From positions 1 through 61,437 of the forward strand of contig CAJYHL010000003.1 in the NCBI GenBank assembly GCA_913774625.1: a DNA stretch of 61,437 bases. The letters run 5' to 3'. Source of the DNA: an uncultured Acidovorax sp. GTDB taxonomy: Bacteria; Pseudomonadota; Gammaproteobacteria; Burkholderiales; Burkholderiaceae_C. Both the position numbers and the translations under genes were made by a program. Shown piece after piece: positions 1 to 11,091 of the stretch; within the stretch, counting starts at the first letter, position 1; every line of letters starts with the position of its first letter. Below the pieces are notes generated by a model that was not told the origin of the DNA, made no database searches, and worked only from the letters and a program-made list of their open reading frames with translations.

Positions 1-12
1 GCTGCCCTTCGG

Positions 13-112
13 GTTGGAGCGAAATCGGGCGATTGGACGCCCCGGCTGCTTGCATGGACATGAGTCCATGCGGCGCATCCGAAGCATCCACTCATCCCGA
101 TTGCGCTCCAAC
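13..112. repeat. Nested inverted repeat of unknown origin at the window edge
   Basis: Positions 13-29 and 96-112 are inverted copies of 17 bp with one mismatch (second arm cccgattgcgctccaac). Between them, 52-59 and 64-71 form a perfect 8-bp hairpin (gcatggac / gtccatgc, 4-nt loop). The 258 bp before the first tRNA hold no credible gene: the only long open frame starts at 33 and runs into the tRNA. It could be a dispersed intergenic element or the remnant of a mobile element; the sequence alone does not decide. Confidence 0.5.
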
Positions 113-258
113 GCGATCCCCTGCGAGATCGTCAACACGTTCTAAAGGCCCGCGCAGGCGGTTTGAGCGGGTCTTCCCGCCGACAAGGCTAAAATCGTGG
201 GCTAACCAATTTCACACAGATGGCTGGCACTGCCTGCCGCCTGTTTGTCTGAAGAAAT

Positions 259-345
259 GCGCGGGTGGCGAAATTGGTAGACGCACCAGGTTTAGGTCCT
301 GACGCCAGCAATGGTGTGGGGGTTCGAGTCCCCCCCCGCGCACCA
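259..345 (+). tRNA. tRNA-Leu (anticodon UAG)
   Basis: The 87-nt gene has a perfect 7-bp acceptor stem (gcgcggg with cccgcgc), a long variable arm typical of class II tRNAs, a T-arm with ttcgagt loop, and encoded CCA at 343-345. The anticodon loop tttaggt gives UAG, which reads CUA-type leucine codons. No T-run terminator follows before tig at 410, so the tRNA and tig may share a transcript. Confidence 0.97.
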
Positions 346-350
346 CGCAA

Positions 351-377
351 GCGGCCGCCGCAGCTTTCAGCGGCCGC
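351..377. other. Hairpin in the tRNA-Leu/tig spacer
   Basis: Two copies of gcggccgc (351-358 and 370-377), each itself palindromic, can pair into an 8-bp stem with an 11-nt loop. No T-run follows, so it is unlikely to terminate transcription. It may separate the tRNA 3' end from the tig mRNA or act during processing. Confidence 0.45.
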
Positions 378-409
378 ACGCGTTCATCCATTCAAATCTA
401 GGAAGAGCC

Positions 410-1723
410 ATGGCAGTTACTGTTGAAACCCTTGAGAAGCTCGAGCGCAAGATCACGCTGAGCCTGCCCGTCACCAGCATCCAGTCCGAAGTGGATGCAC
501 GCCTGAAGCGCCTGGCCCGCACCGTCAAGATGGACGGATTCCGTCCCGGCAAGGTGCCCATGAACGTGGTGGCCCAGCGCTACGGCTACTCGGTGCAGTA
601 CGAAGTGCTGAACGACAAGGTCGGCGAAGCCTTCGCCCAGGCAGCCAACGAAGCCAACCTGCGCGTGGCCGGCCAGCCCCGCATCACCGAAAAGGAAGGC
701 GCTCCTGAAGGCCAGGTGACCTTCGACGCCATCTTCGAAGTGTTCCCCGAAGTCAAGATCGGCGATCTGACCGAAGCCGAAGTCGAGAAGCTCACGGCCG
801 AAGTGACCGACAGCGCCATCGACAAGACCGTGGACATCCTGCGCAAGCAGCGCCGCACCTTCGCCCAGCGCGCCCTGGGCTCGGCCGCCGAAGACGGCGA
901 CCGCGTGACCGTGGACTTCGAAGGCAAGATCGACGGCGAACCCTTCGCCGGCGGCAAGGCCGAAGACTTCCAGTTCCTGGTCGGGGAAGGCCAGATGCTC
1001 AAGGAATTCGAAGACGCCGTGCGCGGCATGAAGTCCGGCGAAAGCAAGACCTTCCCGCTGGCCTTCCCGGCCGACTACCACGGCAAGGACGTGGCCGGCA
1101 AGACGGCCGACTTCCTGGTGACGGTGAAGAACATCGAAGCCGCTCACCTGCCCGAAGTCAACGAACAGCTGGCCAAGTCGCTCGGTATCGCCGACGGCAC
1201 GGTGGAAGGCCTGCGCGCCGACATCAAGAAGAATCTGGAGCGCGAAGTCAAGTTCCGCATCCTGGCCCGCAACAAGCAGGCCGTGATGGACGCCCTGGTG
1301 TCCAAGTCCGAGCTGGACCTGCCCAACGCCAGCGTGCAGGCCGAGATCGCCCGCCTGCTGGAAGGCGCCCGTGCCGACCTGAAGCAGCGCGGCATCAAGG
1401 ACGCCGACAAGGCCGAGATCCCCGAAGACGTGTTCCGTCCCCAGGCCGAGCGCCGCGTGCGCCTGGGCCTGGTGGTGGCCGAACTGGTGCGTGCCAACGA
1501 CCTGCATGCCAAGCCCGAGCAGCTCAAGGCCCACGTTGATGAACTGGCCGCCAGCTACGAGAAGCCCGAAGACGTGGTGCGCTGGTACTTCGGCGACCGT
1601 CAGCGCCTGGCCGAAGTCGAGGCCGTCGTGGTCGAGAACAACGTCACCGACTTCGTGCTGAGCAAGGCCAAGGTGTCCGAGAAGGCCGTCTCCTTCGACG
1701 AACTGATGGGCCAGCAAGGCTGA
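410..1723 (+). CDS. tig: Trigger factor, ribosome-associated chaperone and prolyl isomerase
   Basis: Trigger factor binds the ribosomal exit tunnel and shields nascent chains in the cytoplasm; its middle FKBP-like domain isomerises peptidyl-prolyl bonds. The 437-residue product matches the family length and order: N-terminal ribosome-binding domain with the GFRPGKVP signature near residue 45, FKBP domain around residues 160-245 ([16 protein letters not shown]), then the helical chaperone arm domain. The start at 410 is preceded by ggaagag at 401-407; the frame is open further upstream but runs into the tRNA. It heads the conserved tig-clpP-clpX-lon block, and a strong hairpin (1774-1801) separates it from clpP. 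Confidence 0.98.
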   Translation: MAVTVETLEKLERKITLSLPVTSIQSEVDARLKRLARTVKMDGFRPGKVPMNVVAQRYGYSVQYEVLNDKVGEAFAQAANEANLRVAGQPRITEKEGAPEGQVTFDAIFEVFPEVKIGDLTEAEVEKLTAEVTDSAIDKTVDILRKQRRTFAQRALGSAAEDGDRVTVDFEGKIDGEPFAGGKAEDFQFLVGEGQMLKEFEDAVRGMKSGESKTFPLAFPADYHGKDVAGKTADFLVTVKNIEAAHLPEVNEQLAKSLGIADGTVEGLRADIKKNLEREVKFRILARNKQAVMDALVSKSELDLPNASVQAEIARLLEGARADLKQRGIKDADKAEIPEDVFRPQAERRVRLGLVVAELVRANDLHAKPEQLKAHVDELAASYEKPEDVVRWYFGDRQRLAEVEAVVVENNVTDFVLSKAKVSEKAVSFDELMGQQG

Positions 1724-1773
1724 TGAGCCTGCGCCGCACCCAGGGGCCGCTGCCGGGGTGACGCCGCATAGCA

Positions 1774-1801
1774 GGGGCTTGTGCTTCGCGGCGCAAGCCC
1801 C
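1774..1801. other. Stem-loop between tig and clpP
   Basis: An 11-bp stem (ggggcttgtgc with gcgcaagcccc, one G-U pair) closes a 6-nt loop (ttcgcg). Only an AT-rich stretch without a T-run follows, so it is more likely an attenuator or mRNA-processing element than a strong terminator. It sits 61 bp before the clpP start. Confidence 0.6.
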
Positions 1802-1861
1802 AAATCATTTCTGGATACAGTATTCGCATCGACCGATCGCACGAAGAAGGGTAGAGGAAAC

Positions 1862-2470
1862 ATGAGCGCACTGGAAACACAGGCTCTGGGCATGGTGCCC
1901 ATGGTCATCGAGCAGTCGGGCCGCGGCGAGCGGTCCTACGACATCTATTCCCGCCTGCTGAAGGAGCGGATCATCTTCCTGGTGGGCGAGGTCAACGACC
2001 AGACCGCCAACCTGGTGGTGGCGCAGCTGCTGTTCCTGGAGAGCGAGAACCCCGACAAGGACATCTCGTTCTACATCAACTCCCCCGGCGGCAGCGTGAC
2101 GGCCGGCATGGCCATCTACGACACCATGCAGTTCATCAAGCCCGACGTGTCCACCATGTGCGTGGGCTTCGCGGCCAGCATGGGCGCCTTCCTGCTGGCG
2201 GCTGGCGCCAAGGGCAAGCGCTTCTCGCTGCCCAACTCCAAGATCATGATCCACCAGGTGCTGGGCGGCGCACGCGGCCAGGCCACCGACATCGAGATCC
2301 ATGCGCGCGACATCCTGCGTACCAAGGACCAGATGAACCGCATCCTGGCCGAACGCACCGGCCAGCCGCTCGAGAAGGTGAAGGCCGACACCGAGCGCGA
2401 TTACTTCCTGACCGCCGACGAAGCCAAGGACTACGGCCTCGTGGACCAGGTGATCGCCAAGCGTCCCTGA
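1862..2470 (+). CDS. clpP: ATP-dependent Clp protease, proteolytic subunit
   Basis: ClpP forms the barrel-shaped peptidase that degrades proteins fed by ClpX or ClpA. The 202-residue product has the catalytic triad: Ser106 in VGFAASMG, His131 in KIMIHQ and Asp180 in ERDYF, at spacings normal for the family. The start at 1862 is chosen because agaggaa lies just upstream and the product begins with the usual short propeptide-like segment before [13 protein letters not shown]; an in-frame ATG at 1781 would start inside the upstream stem-loop. It lies 101 bp before clpX with a terminator-like hairpin between. Confidence 0.98.
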   Translation: MSALETQALGMVPMVIEQSGRGERSYDIYSRLLKERIIFLVGEVNDQTANLVVAQLLFLESENPDKDISFYINSPGGSVTAGMAIYDTMQFIKPDVSTMCVGFAASMGAFLLAAGAKGKRFSLPNSKIMIHQVLGGARGQATDIEIHARDILRTKDQMNRILAERTGQPLEKVKADTERDYFLTADEAKDYGLVDQVIAKRP

Positions 2471-2488
2471 GCACCCGCGCCTTCGACA

Positions 2489-2523
2489 GCGGCGTTTCCC
2501 CACGAGGGGAGGCGCCGCTTTTT
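2489..2523 (+). terminator. Rho-independent terminator after clpP
   Basis: A GC-rich stem (gcggcg...cgccgc, tcccc/gggga) with loop acga is followed by five T residues at 2519-2523. It should at least partly uncouple clpP from clpX, implying a separate clpX promoter in 2524-2570. Confidence 0.8.
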
Positions 2524-2570
2524 ATTTCGTTATCATCTTGACACTTACCCTGTCATAAGGCACTGCCCCC

Positions 2571-3836
2571 ATGGCCGAGAAAAAAGGCTCCTCCAGCGAA
2601 AAAACCCTCTACTGCTCTTTCTGCGGCAAAAGCCAGCATGAAGTGAAGAAGCTGATCGCCGGTCCGTCTGTCTTTATCTGCGACGAGTGCATTGACCTGT
2701 GCAACGAGATCATCCGCGATGAGCTGCCTGCAGGCGAAGGCGCACGCGATGCGCGCGGCGACCTGCCCACGCCCGCCGAGATCAAGGCGAACCTGGACAA
2801 CTACGTCATCGGCCAGGACATCGCCAAGCGCACGCTGGCGGTGGCGGTGTACAACCACTACAAGCGCCTGCGCCACAAGGACAAGGCCGGCAAGGACGAC
2901 GTCGAGCTGTCCAAGAGCAACATCCTGCTGATCGGCCCCACCGGCTCCGGCAAGACGCTGCTGGCGCAGACGCTGGCGCGCATGCTGGACGTTCCCTTCG
3001 TGATGGCCGACGCGACCACGCTGACCGAGGCCGGCTACGTGGGCGAAGACGTCGAGAACATCGTGCAGAAGCTGCTGCAGAGCTGCAACTACGAGGTCGA
3101 GCGGGCCCAGCGCGGCATCGTCTACATCGACGAGATCGACAAGATCTCGCGCAAGTCCGACAACCCCAGCATCACGCGCGACGTGTCGGGCGAAGGCGTT
3201 CAGCAGGCCCTGCTCAAGCTGATCGAAGGCACGATGGCCAGCGTGCCGCCGCAGGGCGGGCGCAAGCACCCGAACCAGGATTTCCTGCAGATCGACACGA
3301 CCAACATCCTGTTCATCTGCGGCGGTGCCTTCGCGGGCCTGGAGAAGGTCATCGAGAACCGCACGGAAGCTTCGGGCATCGGCTTCGGGGCCTCGGTCAA
3401 GAGCAAGAAGCAGCGTTCGCTGACCGAAGTCTTCACCGAGATCGAGCCCGAGGACCTGATCAAGTTCGGCCTGATTCCCGAACTGGTCGGCCGCATGCCG
3501 GTCGTCACCGCACTGGCCGAGCTGAGCGAAGACGCGCTGGTCGAGATCCTGACCGAGCCGAAGAACGCGCTGGTCAAGCAGTACAGCCGCCTCTTGTCGA
3601 TGGAAGGCGTGGATCTGGAGATCCGCCCGGCCGCCCTGAAGGCCATCGCCCGCAAGGCGCTGGCCCGCAAGACCGGCGCGCGCGGCCTGCGCTCCATCCT
3701 CGAACAGGCGCTGATCGGCACCATGTTCGATCTGCCCAATGCCACGAACGTCGAGAAGGTCGTGGTGGACGAATCGACCATCGAGGAAAACAAGCCGCCG
3801 CTGCTGGTCTACCGCGAGGCGGCCAAGAAGGCCTGA
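2571..3836 (+). CDS. clpX: ATP-dependent Clp protease, ATP-binding subunit ClpX
   Basis: ClpX is the hexameric AAA+ unfoldase that recognises tagged substrates and threads them into ClpP. The 421-residue product begins with the zinc-binding domain (Cys15, Cys18, Cys37, Cys40), followed by the AAA+ module: Walker A GPTGSGKT at residues 122-129, Walker B VYIDEIDK near 183-190, and the pore and sensor region [10 protein letters not shown] near the C-terminus. Length and order are standard. It lies between clpP and lon on the same strand; the spacing to lon (135 bp) leaves room for a separate lon promoter. Confidence 0.98.
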   Translation: MAEKKGSSSEKTLYCSFCGKSQHEVKKLIAGPSVFICDECIDLCNEIIRDELPAGEGARDARGDLPTPAEIKANLDNYVIGQDIAKRTLAVAVYNHYKRLRHKDKAGKDDVELSKSNILLIGPTGSGKTLLAQTLARMLDVPFVMADATTLTEAGYVGEDVENIVQKLLQSCNYEVERAQRGIVYIDEIDKISRKSDNPSITRDVSGEGVQQALLKLIEGTMASVPPQGGRKHPNQDFLQIDTTNILFICGGAFAGLEKVIENRTEASGIGFGASVKSKKQRSLTEVFTEIEPEDLIKFGLIPELVGRMPVVTALAELSEDALVEILTEPKNALVKQYSRLLSMEGVDLEIRPAALKAIARKALARKTGARGLRSILEQALIGTMFDLPNATNVEKVVVDESTIEENKPPLLVYREAAKKA

Positions 3837-3971
3837 TACCTCCGCGCTGCGGGGCCCTCGGGGGCGCCCTCTGCGCCAAGGCCCCGGCGGCGGCAGGAGC
3901 GACTGCCGTCTGCCGAGGGTTGAAAATTTACGTCTGCGGACCATCTTCCACAGAGCTTCATGAGGATTTCC

Positions 3972-6410
<2,439 letters not shown>

Positions 6411-6423
6411 TGCGGAAAATTTG

Positions 6424-6480
6424 TTGAGCAGGCCGAAATTTGCGCTACAATTCATCCCATCGACGCAAACGTTGTACAAT
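6424..6480 (+). promoter_or_regulatory. Promoter region of the tRNA-Gly/tRNA-Cys unit
   Basis: TTGAGC at 6424-6429 and TACAAT at 6446-6451 are 16 bp apart, a good sigma70 arrangement. A second TACAAT at 6475-6480 lies 17 bp before the tRNA, without an obvious -35. Either could start the transcript. Confidence 0.65.
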
Positions 6481-6497
6481 GTGAGGCTTCGGTAAAC

Positions 6498-6573
6498 GCG
6501 GGAATAGCTCAGTTGGTAGAGCGCAACCTTGCCAAGGTTGAGGTCGAGAGTTCGAGACTCTTTTCCCGCTCCA
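6498..6573 (+). tRNA. tRNA-Gly (anticodon GCC), copy 1
   Basis: The 76-nt gene has a complete cloverleaf: acceptor gcgggaa with ttcccgc, anticodon stem caacc/ggttg with loop ttgccaa (GCC), T-loop ttcgaga, and encoded CCA. It is identical to the copy at 6820-6895. Confidence 0.98.
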
Positions 6574-6580
6574 ATTTCCA

Positions 6581-6609
6581 AAAAGGGGAAGCTTCTGCTT
6601 CCCCTTTTT
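6581..6609 (+). terminator. Rho-independent terminator between tRNA-Gly and tRNA-Cys
   Basis: A 12-bp stem (aaaaggggaagc with gcttcccctttt) and loop ttct end in a T-run. The tRNA-Cys that follows must be read through or have its own promoter. Confidence 0.85.
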
Positions 6610-6628
6610 GCCAGAGAAGAGACGGTTT

Positions 6629-6702
6629 GGCGCGGTAGCAAAGCGGTTATGCCCCGGATTGCAAATCCGGTTAGTCCGGTTCGACTCCGGACCGCGCCTC
6701 CA
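6629..6702 (+). tRNA. tRNA-Cys (anticodon GCA)
   Basis: The 74-nt gene has acceptor ggcgcgg with ccgcgcc, anticodon stem ccgga/tccgg around ttgcaaa (GCA), and encoded CCA. Confidence 0.97.
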
Positions 6703-6766
6703 CCCGATTCGGGTACAGCAAGACGGCAAAATTTTTTGCTTGATGCTCCGAAGGTCCTGAAAAGGG

Positions 6767-6775
6767 TGTTATAAT
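6767..6775 (+). promoter_or_regulatory. Extended -10 promoter before tRNA-Gly copy 2
   Basis: The sequence TGTTATAAT matches the extended -10 form TGnTATAAT exactly, with no good -35 at 17 bp. It lies 44 bp before the second tRNA-Gly and probably drives tRNA-Gly copy 2 and perhaps the following tRNA-Leu. Confidence 0.65.
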
Positions 6776-6819
6776 TTCAGTCTTGCTGCAGTGATGTGAA
6801 AGTTGCTGGGTCAAGAAAT

Positions 6820-6895
6820 GCGGGAATAGCTCAGTTGGTAGAGCGCAACCTTGCCAAGGTTGAGGTCGAGAGTTCGAGACTCTTTTCCCGCTCCA
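6820..6895 (+). tRNA. tRNA-Gly (anticodon GCC), copy 2
   Basis: The 76-nt gene is identical to the copy at 6498-6573. It has its own extended -10 promoter upstream and a separate terminator-like hairpin (6903-6928) downstream. Confidence 0.98.
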
Positions 6896-6902
6896 ATATT
6901 GC

Positions 6903-6928
6903 AAGGGAAGCTTCGGCTTCCCTTTTTT
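6903..6928 (+). terminator. Rho-independent terminator after tRNA-Gly copy 2
   Basis: A 9-bp stem (aagggaagc with gcttccctt) with a ttcg loop is followed by a T-run. It is a shortened variant of the hairpin after copy 1, which fits a duplication of the tRNA plus its terminator. Confidence 0.85.
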
Positions 6929-7037
6929 ATTGGCCGTTGGCATCCTGCCGTGAAGTCCCCCGGACGGCGGCTGGCGTTCGGCAACCACCGGAACGCCCGT
7001 GGCCCCCGAAGTGCGTGCTTCATGCCGTGCGGCCGGC

Positions 7038-7129
7038 GCCCCGATGGTGAAATTGGTAGACACTGCGGACTTAAAATCCGCCGCTTCCTGAAAAGGGGCG
7101 TGCCGGTTCGACCCCGGCTCGGGGCACCA
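7038..7129 (+). tRNA. tRNA-Leu (anticodon UAA)
   Basis: The acceptor stem gccccga pairs with tcggggc, the anticodon stem gcgga/tccgc encloses cttaaaa (UAA), a long variable arm marks class II, and CCA is encoded at 7127-7129. The next gene starts only 14 nt after the CCA, with no terminator between. Confidence 0.97.
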
Positions 7130-7142
7130 TTACGATTCGATC

Positions 7143-7781
7143 ATGTCAAGTTACAACGCTCCCTTTGAAATCCATGTCCACGGCCAGGTCCAGCTGAGGG
7201 CCGATACGGTGTTCGAGCAGCTGCAGGAAGCGCTCAAGCCGCTGTGGAAATATGCGGGTGCGCGGTCGCTGGCCGATGGCGCCGCCAGTGCGTACGAAGA
7301 GGAGCCCGGCATCCAGTTCGACGCCAAGGAACATCTGCTGCAGATCTGCTGGACGGTGCGTGGCGACGAGGATTTCCGCCAGTCGCTGGACGAGATGTGC
7401 ATGAGCCTCAATGAGTTGGCCGAGCAGGGCGCGGCCATCGAGGTCACGTTCTACGACACCGACTTCGACGAGGAAGAGGAAGACGACGGCACGGAAGCGC
7501 GCGACGACTTCCTGATGCTCTTCGTCGGCCCGACGCCTGCGGCCATCATGCAGGTGCAGCGCGATCTGCTGGTGCAGGACGTCATCAACCTCATGGAGCG
7601 CCATTTCGACGGCTCCGAGCTGGGCGGCGTGGTGGCCGAGATCGACAAGCTGTTCTCGCAGCGTTTCGACGCGCTGGTGAACTCGCTGGAGATCGGCAAG
7701 CCTCCGCGCGGCAGTGGCGGCGGTCCCGGCAACAGCGGCCACGGCGGTGGCGGGGGCCGCCGGCCGCGCCATCTGCATTGA
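7143..7781 (+). CDS. Conserved acidic protein of unknown function
   Basis: The 212-residue product has no signal peptide or membrane segment. It carries an acidic patch near residues 103-118 (DTDFDEEEEDD) and a Gly/His/Arg-rich tail after about residue 185. I recognise it only as a conserved Burkholderiales type, possibly the DUF6806 family; no function can be given. The start at 7143 is the first ATG after tRNA-Leu(UAA), 13 nt beyond the CCA, and has no Shine-Dalgarno sequence. It may therefore be expressed from the tRNA transcript as a nearly leaderless mRNA. A short 137-bp gap leads to the metallopeptidase gene. Confidence 0.8.
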   Translation: MSSYNAPFEIHVHGQVQLRADTVFEQLQEALKPLWKYAGARSLADGAASAYEEEPGIQFDAKEHLLQICWTVRGDEDFRQSLDEMCMSLNELAEQGAAIEVTFYDTDFDEEEEDDGTEARDDFLMLFVGPTPAAIMQVQRDLLVQDVINLMERHFDGSELGGVVAEIDKLFSQRFDALVNSLEIGKPPRGSGGGPGNSGHGGGGGRRPRHLH

Positions 7782-7918
7782 TGGCGGGCGGGTCCACCGC
7801 CTCGCTGATCACAGCCCCGGTCCAGGCATCGAGCCCGGCCGGGGTTTCGTTCTTCAGGTGAGCGCCGCTTGACTGCGAAGTGGGCGCGCTGGTTCTCCGT
7901 GGTGTCTGACTCTTTCCC

Positions 7919-8449
7919 ATGGCTTCCCCGCTGATCGATCTGCCCTATCTGCGGGCCTATCCCGCGCCTTTGCTGGACCAGGTGCGCGAGCGGCTGGCCG
8001 AGTCGCCCACGGGGCTCGCGGGCCTGCTGCTGGGGCGGTATCCGCGCGCCCATGCGGTGCGTACCGACAAGGCGCTCTACCAGTACGCGGCGGTGCTGAA
8101 GGCGCGCCATCTGCGCAATGCCGACACGGTGCAGAAGGTGGTGTTCGACAGCAAGATCCATGTGGTGAACCATGCGCTGGGGCTGCACACGGCTTCGGCG
8201 CGGGTGCAGGGCGGCCGGCTGGCGGCGCGGCATGAGATCCGCATCGCCTCGATGTTCAAGCAGGCGCCGGAAGAATTCTTGCGGATGATCGTGGTGCATG
8301 AGCTGGCCCATCTGCGCGAGAAGGCCCACGACAAGGCCTTCTACCAGCTGTGCGAGCACATGGAGCCGCGCTATCACCAGTACGAATTCGACACGCGCCT
8401 GTATCTGACGCATGTCGAGCACTCCGGCCAGCGCCTGTGGGCGGAGTGA
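7919..8449 (+). CDS. YgjP-like zinc metallopeptidase domain protein
   Basis: The 176-residue product resembles the YgjP/DUF45 family of small cytosolic metallopeptidases (E. coli YgjP is about 170 residues). The zinc site is visible as HELAH in IVVHELAHLREKAHDKAF near residue 125, with a further downstream His (MEPRYHQYE) as possible third ligand. There is no signal peptide. The substrate is unknown. The start at 7919 lacks an obvious Shine-Dalgarno sequence but matches the family's N-terminus in length. It ends 77 bp before the convergent murI. Confidence 0.85.
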   Translation: MASPLIDLPYLRAYPAPLLDQVRERLAESPTGLAGLLLGRYPRAHAVRTDKALYQYAAVLKARHLRNADTVQKVVFDSKIHVVNHALGLHTASARVQGGRLAARHEIRIASMFKQAPEEFLRMIVVHELAHLREKAHDKAFYQLCEHMEPRYHQYEFDTRLYLTHVEHSGQRLWAE

Positions 8450-8526
8450 CGATCGCCACGGAAGGTCAAGCTAGCTTCGGCGCTCGATGGGATGGGCCGG
8501 CGCCCAGTCCCCGTGGCGGGAGGCGG

Positions 8527-9405
8527 TCAGGCGGCGAGTGGTACAGCCATCATGCCGGCCACGCTGCAGCAGCCGGAATCCAGGCCTAGCCAGCGACCGG
8601 CGGCGGCCTGCAGCGGGGCCAGGTCTCCGGTGGTCAGCAACTGCATCTGCGGGGTCGTGATGCCGGCATCGGCCGCTGGGGCCAGCAGCCGGGCGGCCTC
8701 CAGCAGATTGCGGGTGTGGCGGGCCACCGGCAGGCCGGTGTCCACCAGCTGCACCTGCGGGCCGACCAGCTCGCGCAGGACGTCTTCCGCAAAGACATAG
8801 TGCGTGCAGCCCAGCACCAGCGTGTCGATGGCTCCGGCCTGCGGGCCGAAATGTCCCATTGCCCCGATGTAGCGTGCGCAGAGCGCTCTCACTTCCAAGG
8901 CATGGCGGATACCTGCTTCACCGGGCTCGGTGCTGCGTTCTATGGCGTAGGCCAGGCCGTCGCAGGGCTGCACCACGAATGCGGCCTGGCCCTGCAGCGA
9001 GGCGAGCAGGCGCTCGAACTTGGCGCTGGCCAGCGTGCCTCGCGTGGCGATGACGCCGATGCGGCCGCTACGGCTCAGGCCCACGGCAGGCTTGACGGCC
9101 GGCTCCAGCCCCACGGTGGGCAATTCAGGATAGTGGCTGCGCACCTCGTGGATGGCAGCCGCCGTGGCCGTGTTGCACGCCACGACCAGGGCCTTGATGC
9201 CATGGGCCTGCTGCAGGTGGCCCACGATGGCGTGGGTGCGGGCCGCCACGTAGGCATCGCCGCGCTCGCCGTAGGGGGCGTGGCCGCTGTCGGCCAGATA
9301 GACGAAGCGCTCGTGCGGCAATTCCGCACGGAGGGAGCGAAGCACGCTCAGGCCGCCGATGCCGCTGTCGAAGACACCGATGGGACGTTGCGTGTCAGAG
9401 GTCAT
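8527..9405 (-). CDS. murI: Glutamate racemase
   Basis: MurI interconverts L- and D-glutamate for peptidoglycan precursors in the cytoplasm. The 292-residue product starts with the family signature IGVFDSGIGGLSVLRSL and has the two catalytic cysteines in recognisable settings: VVACNTATAAA and LVLGCTHYVF. The ATG at 9405 puts this signature at the N-terminus; the frame is open further upstream but that part has no family resemblance. The gene lies 126 bp downstream of the class I fumarase on the same strand. Confidence 0.96.
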   Translation of the reverse strand: MTSDTQRPIGVFDSGIGGLSVLRSLRAELPHERFVYLADSGHAPYGERGDAYVAARTHAIVGHLQQAHGIKALVVACNTATAAAIHEVRSHYPELPTVGLEPAVKPAVGLSRSGRIGVIATRGTLASAKFERLLASLQGQAAFVVQPCDGLAYAIERSTEPGEAGIRHALEVRALCARYIGAMGHFGPQAGAIDTLVLGCTHYVFAEDVLRELVGPQVQLVDTGLPVARHTRNLLEAARLLAPAADAGITTPQMQLLTTGDLAPLQAAAGRWLGLDSGCCSVAGMMAVPLAA

Positions 9406-9531
9406 GGCGGGGCCTGGGAGGGAAGGAGGGCGGTGGGGAAAAGGCAAGGGCCCGCAGCGCACCGTGTGCGCCGCAGGCCCCGGGATGGTAGTGCAGCGCG
9501 CGCCGAAAGGCCGGCGCTGCATTGCGGCGCC

Positions 9532-11091
9532 TCAGGCGGCCACGACGTCGATGGACTTGAATTCGCCCGTGGCGATGCGCTTTTGCCATTCGGCCGGGCC
9601 GGTGATGTGGGCGCTGGTGCCGCCGGCATCGACGGCCACGGTCACGGGCATGTCCACCACGTCGAATTCGTAGATGGCTTCCATGCCCAGGTCCGCGAAG
9701 CCGACCACCTTGGCCTGCTTGATGGCCTTGCTGACCAGGTAGGCGGCGCCGCCCACGGCCATAAGGTAGGCGCTCTTGTGGTTTTTGATGGCCTCGATGG
9801 CGACCGGACCGCGCTCGGACTTGCCGATCATGGCGATCAGGCCGGTCTGGGCCAGCATCATGTCGGTGAACTTGTCCATGCGGGTGGCGGTGGTGGGGCC
9901 GGCGGGGCCGACGACCTCGTCGCGCACCGGATCGACCGGGCCGACGTAGTAGATCACGCGGTTGGTGAAATCGACGGGCAGGGGCTCGCCCTTGGCCAGC
10001 ATGTCCTGGATGCGCTTGTGCGCGGCGTCGCGGCCGGTCAGCATCTTGCCGTTCAGCAGCAGGGTGTCGCCGGGCTTCCAGCTTGCGACTTCTTCCTTGG
10101 TGAGCTGGTTCAGATCGACGCGCTTGGACTTGTTGTAGTCCGGCGCCCAGTCGATCTTGGGCCAGAGGTCGAGCGAGGGCGCGTCCAGATAGACCGGGCC
10201 GGAGCCGTCGAGCACGAAGTGCGCGTGGCGCGTGGCGGCGCAGTTGGGAATCATGGCGACAGGCTTGGAAGCCGCGTGCGTGGGGTACATCTTGATCTTG
10301 ATGTCCAGCACGGTCGTCAGGCCGCCCAGGCCCTGCGCGCCGATGCCCAGGGCGTTCACCTTCTCGAACAGCTCCAGGCGCAGTTCTTCCACCTGGTCGA
10401 GCTTCTCGCCGCGTGCGGCCTTGGCCTGCAGCTCGTACATGTTCAGGTCGTCCATCAGGCTTTCCTTGGCCAGCAGGACGGCCTTCTCGGCCGTGCCGCC
10501 GATGCCGATGCCCAGCATGCCTGGCGGGCACCAGCCGGCACCCATGGTGGGCACGGTCTTGAGCACCCAGTCCACCAGGTTGTCGCTGGGATTCATCATG
10601 ATCATCTTGGACTTGTTCTCGCTGCCGCCGCCCTTGGCCGCGACGGTGATGTCCACGGTGTTGCCGGGCACGATCTGCGTGAAGATGACGGCGGGCGTGT
10701 TGTCCTTGGTGTTCTTGCGCAGGAACTGCGGATCGGCCACGACGCTGGCGCGCAGCATGTTGTCGGGATGGTTGTAGCCGCGGCGCACGCCTTCGTTGAC
10801 GGCGTCTTCCAGGCCCTGGCCGGCGGGGAAGCCTTCCCAGCGCACGTCCATGCCGATCTTCAGGAACACGTTGACGATGCCGGTGTCCTGGCAGATGGGG
10901 CGCTGGCCGGTGGCGCTCATCTTGCTGTTGGTGAGGATCTGCGCCATCGCGTCGCGGGCCGCCGGGCTCTGCTCGCGCTCGTAGGCGCGGGCCAGGTGGG
11001 CGATGAAGTCGGCGGGGTGGTAGTAGCTGATGTACTGCAGGGACGCGGCGACGGATTCCACGAGGTCGTGGTACCGGATGGTGGTGCTCAT
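9532..11091 (-). CDS. fumA: Class I (iron-sulfur) fumarate hydratase
   Basis: This enzyme hydrates fumarate to malate in the TCA cycle using an oxygen-sensitive [4Fe-4S] cluster. The 519-residue single-chain form carries three likely cluster cysteines: Cys67 (RPICQDTG), Cys188 (GWCPPGM) and Cys284 (PNCAATRH). The beta domain near the C-terminus contains TTATRMDKF and the glycine-rich GGAAYL. A class II fumarase is encoded 2.5 kb away on the opposite strand. A perfect palindrome (11133-11149) lies just upstream of the start. The symbol fumA is by class, not proven orthology. Confidence 0.95.
   Translation of the reverse strand: MSTTIRYHDLVESVAASLQYISYYHPADFIAHLARAYEREQSPAARDAMAQILTNSKMSATGQRPICQDTGIVNVFLKIGMDVRWEGFPAGQGLEDAVNEGVRRGYNHPDNMLRASVVADPQFLRKNTKDNTPAVIFTQIVPGNTVDITVAAKGGGSENKSKMIMMNPSDNLVDWVLKTVPTMGAGWCPPGMLGIGIGGTAEKAVLLAKESLMDDLNMYELQAKAARGEKLDQVEELRLELFEKVNALGIGAQGLGGLTTVLDIKIKMYPTHAASKPVAMIPNCAATRHAHFVLDGSGPVYLDAPSLDLWPKIDWAPDYNKSKRVDLNQLTKEEVASWKPGDTLLLNGKMLTGRDAAHKRIQDMLAKGEPLPVDFTNRVIYYVGPVDPVRDEVVGPAGPTTATRMDKFTDMMLAQTGLIAMIGKSERGPVAIEAIKNHKSAYLMAVGGAAYLVSKAIKQAKVVGFADLGMEAIYEFDVVDMPVTVAVDAGGTSAHITGPAEWQKRIATGEFKSIDVVAA

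Noticed and set aside
33-302. Open frame of 89 codons upstream of and through the first tRNA
   Set aside because: It runs into tRNA-Leu, has no ribosome-binding site, and overlaps an inverted repeat.
2538-2560. TTGACA upstream of clpX as a sigma70 promoter
   Set aside because: No acceptable -10 hexamer is found 16-18 bp downstream, so I did not annotate it, although a clpX promoter must lie near.
6498-7129. tRNA cluster as an integration site of a mobile element
   Set aside because: No integrase, no truncated tRNA copy and no change of gene type beside the cluster.
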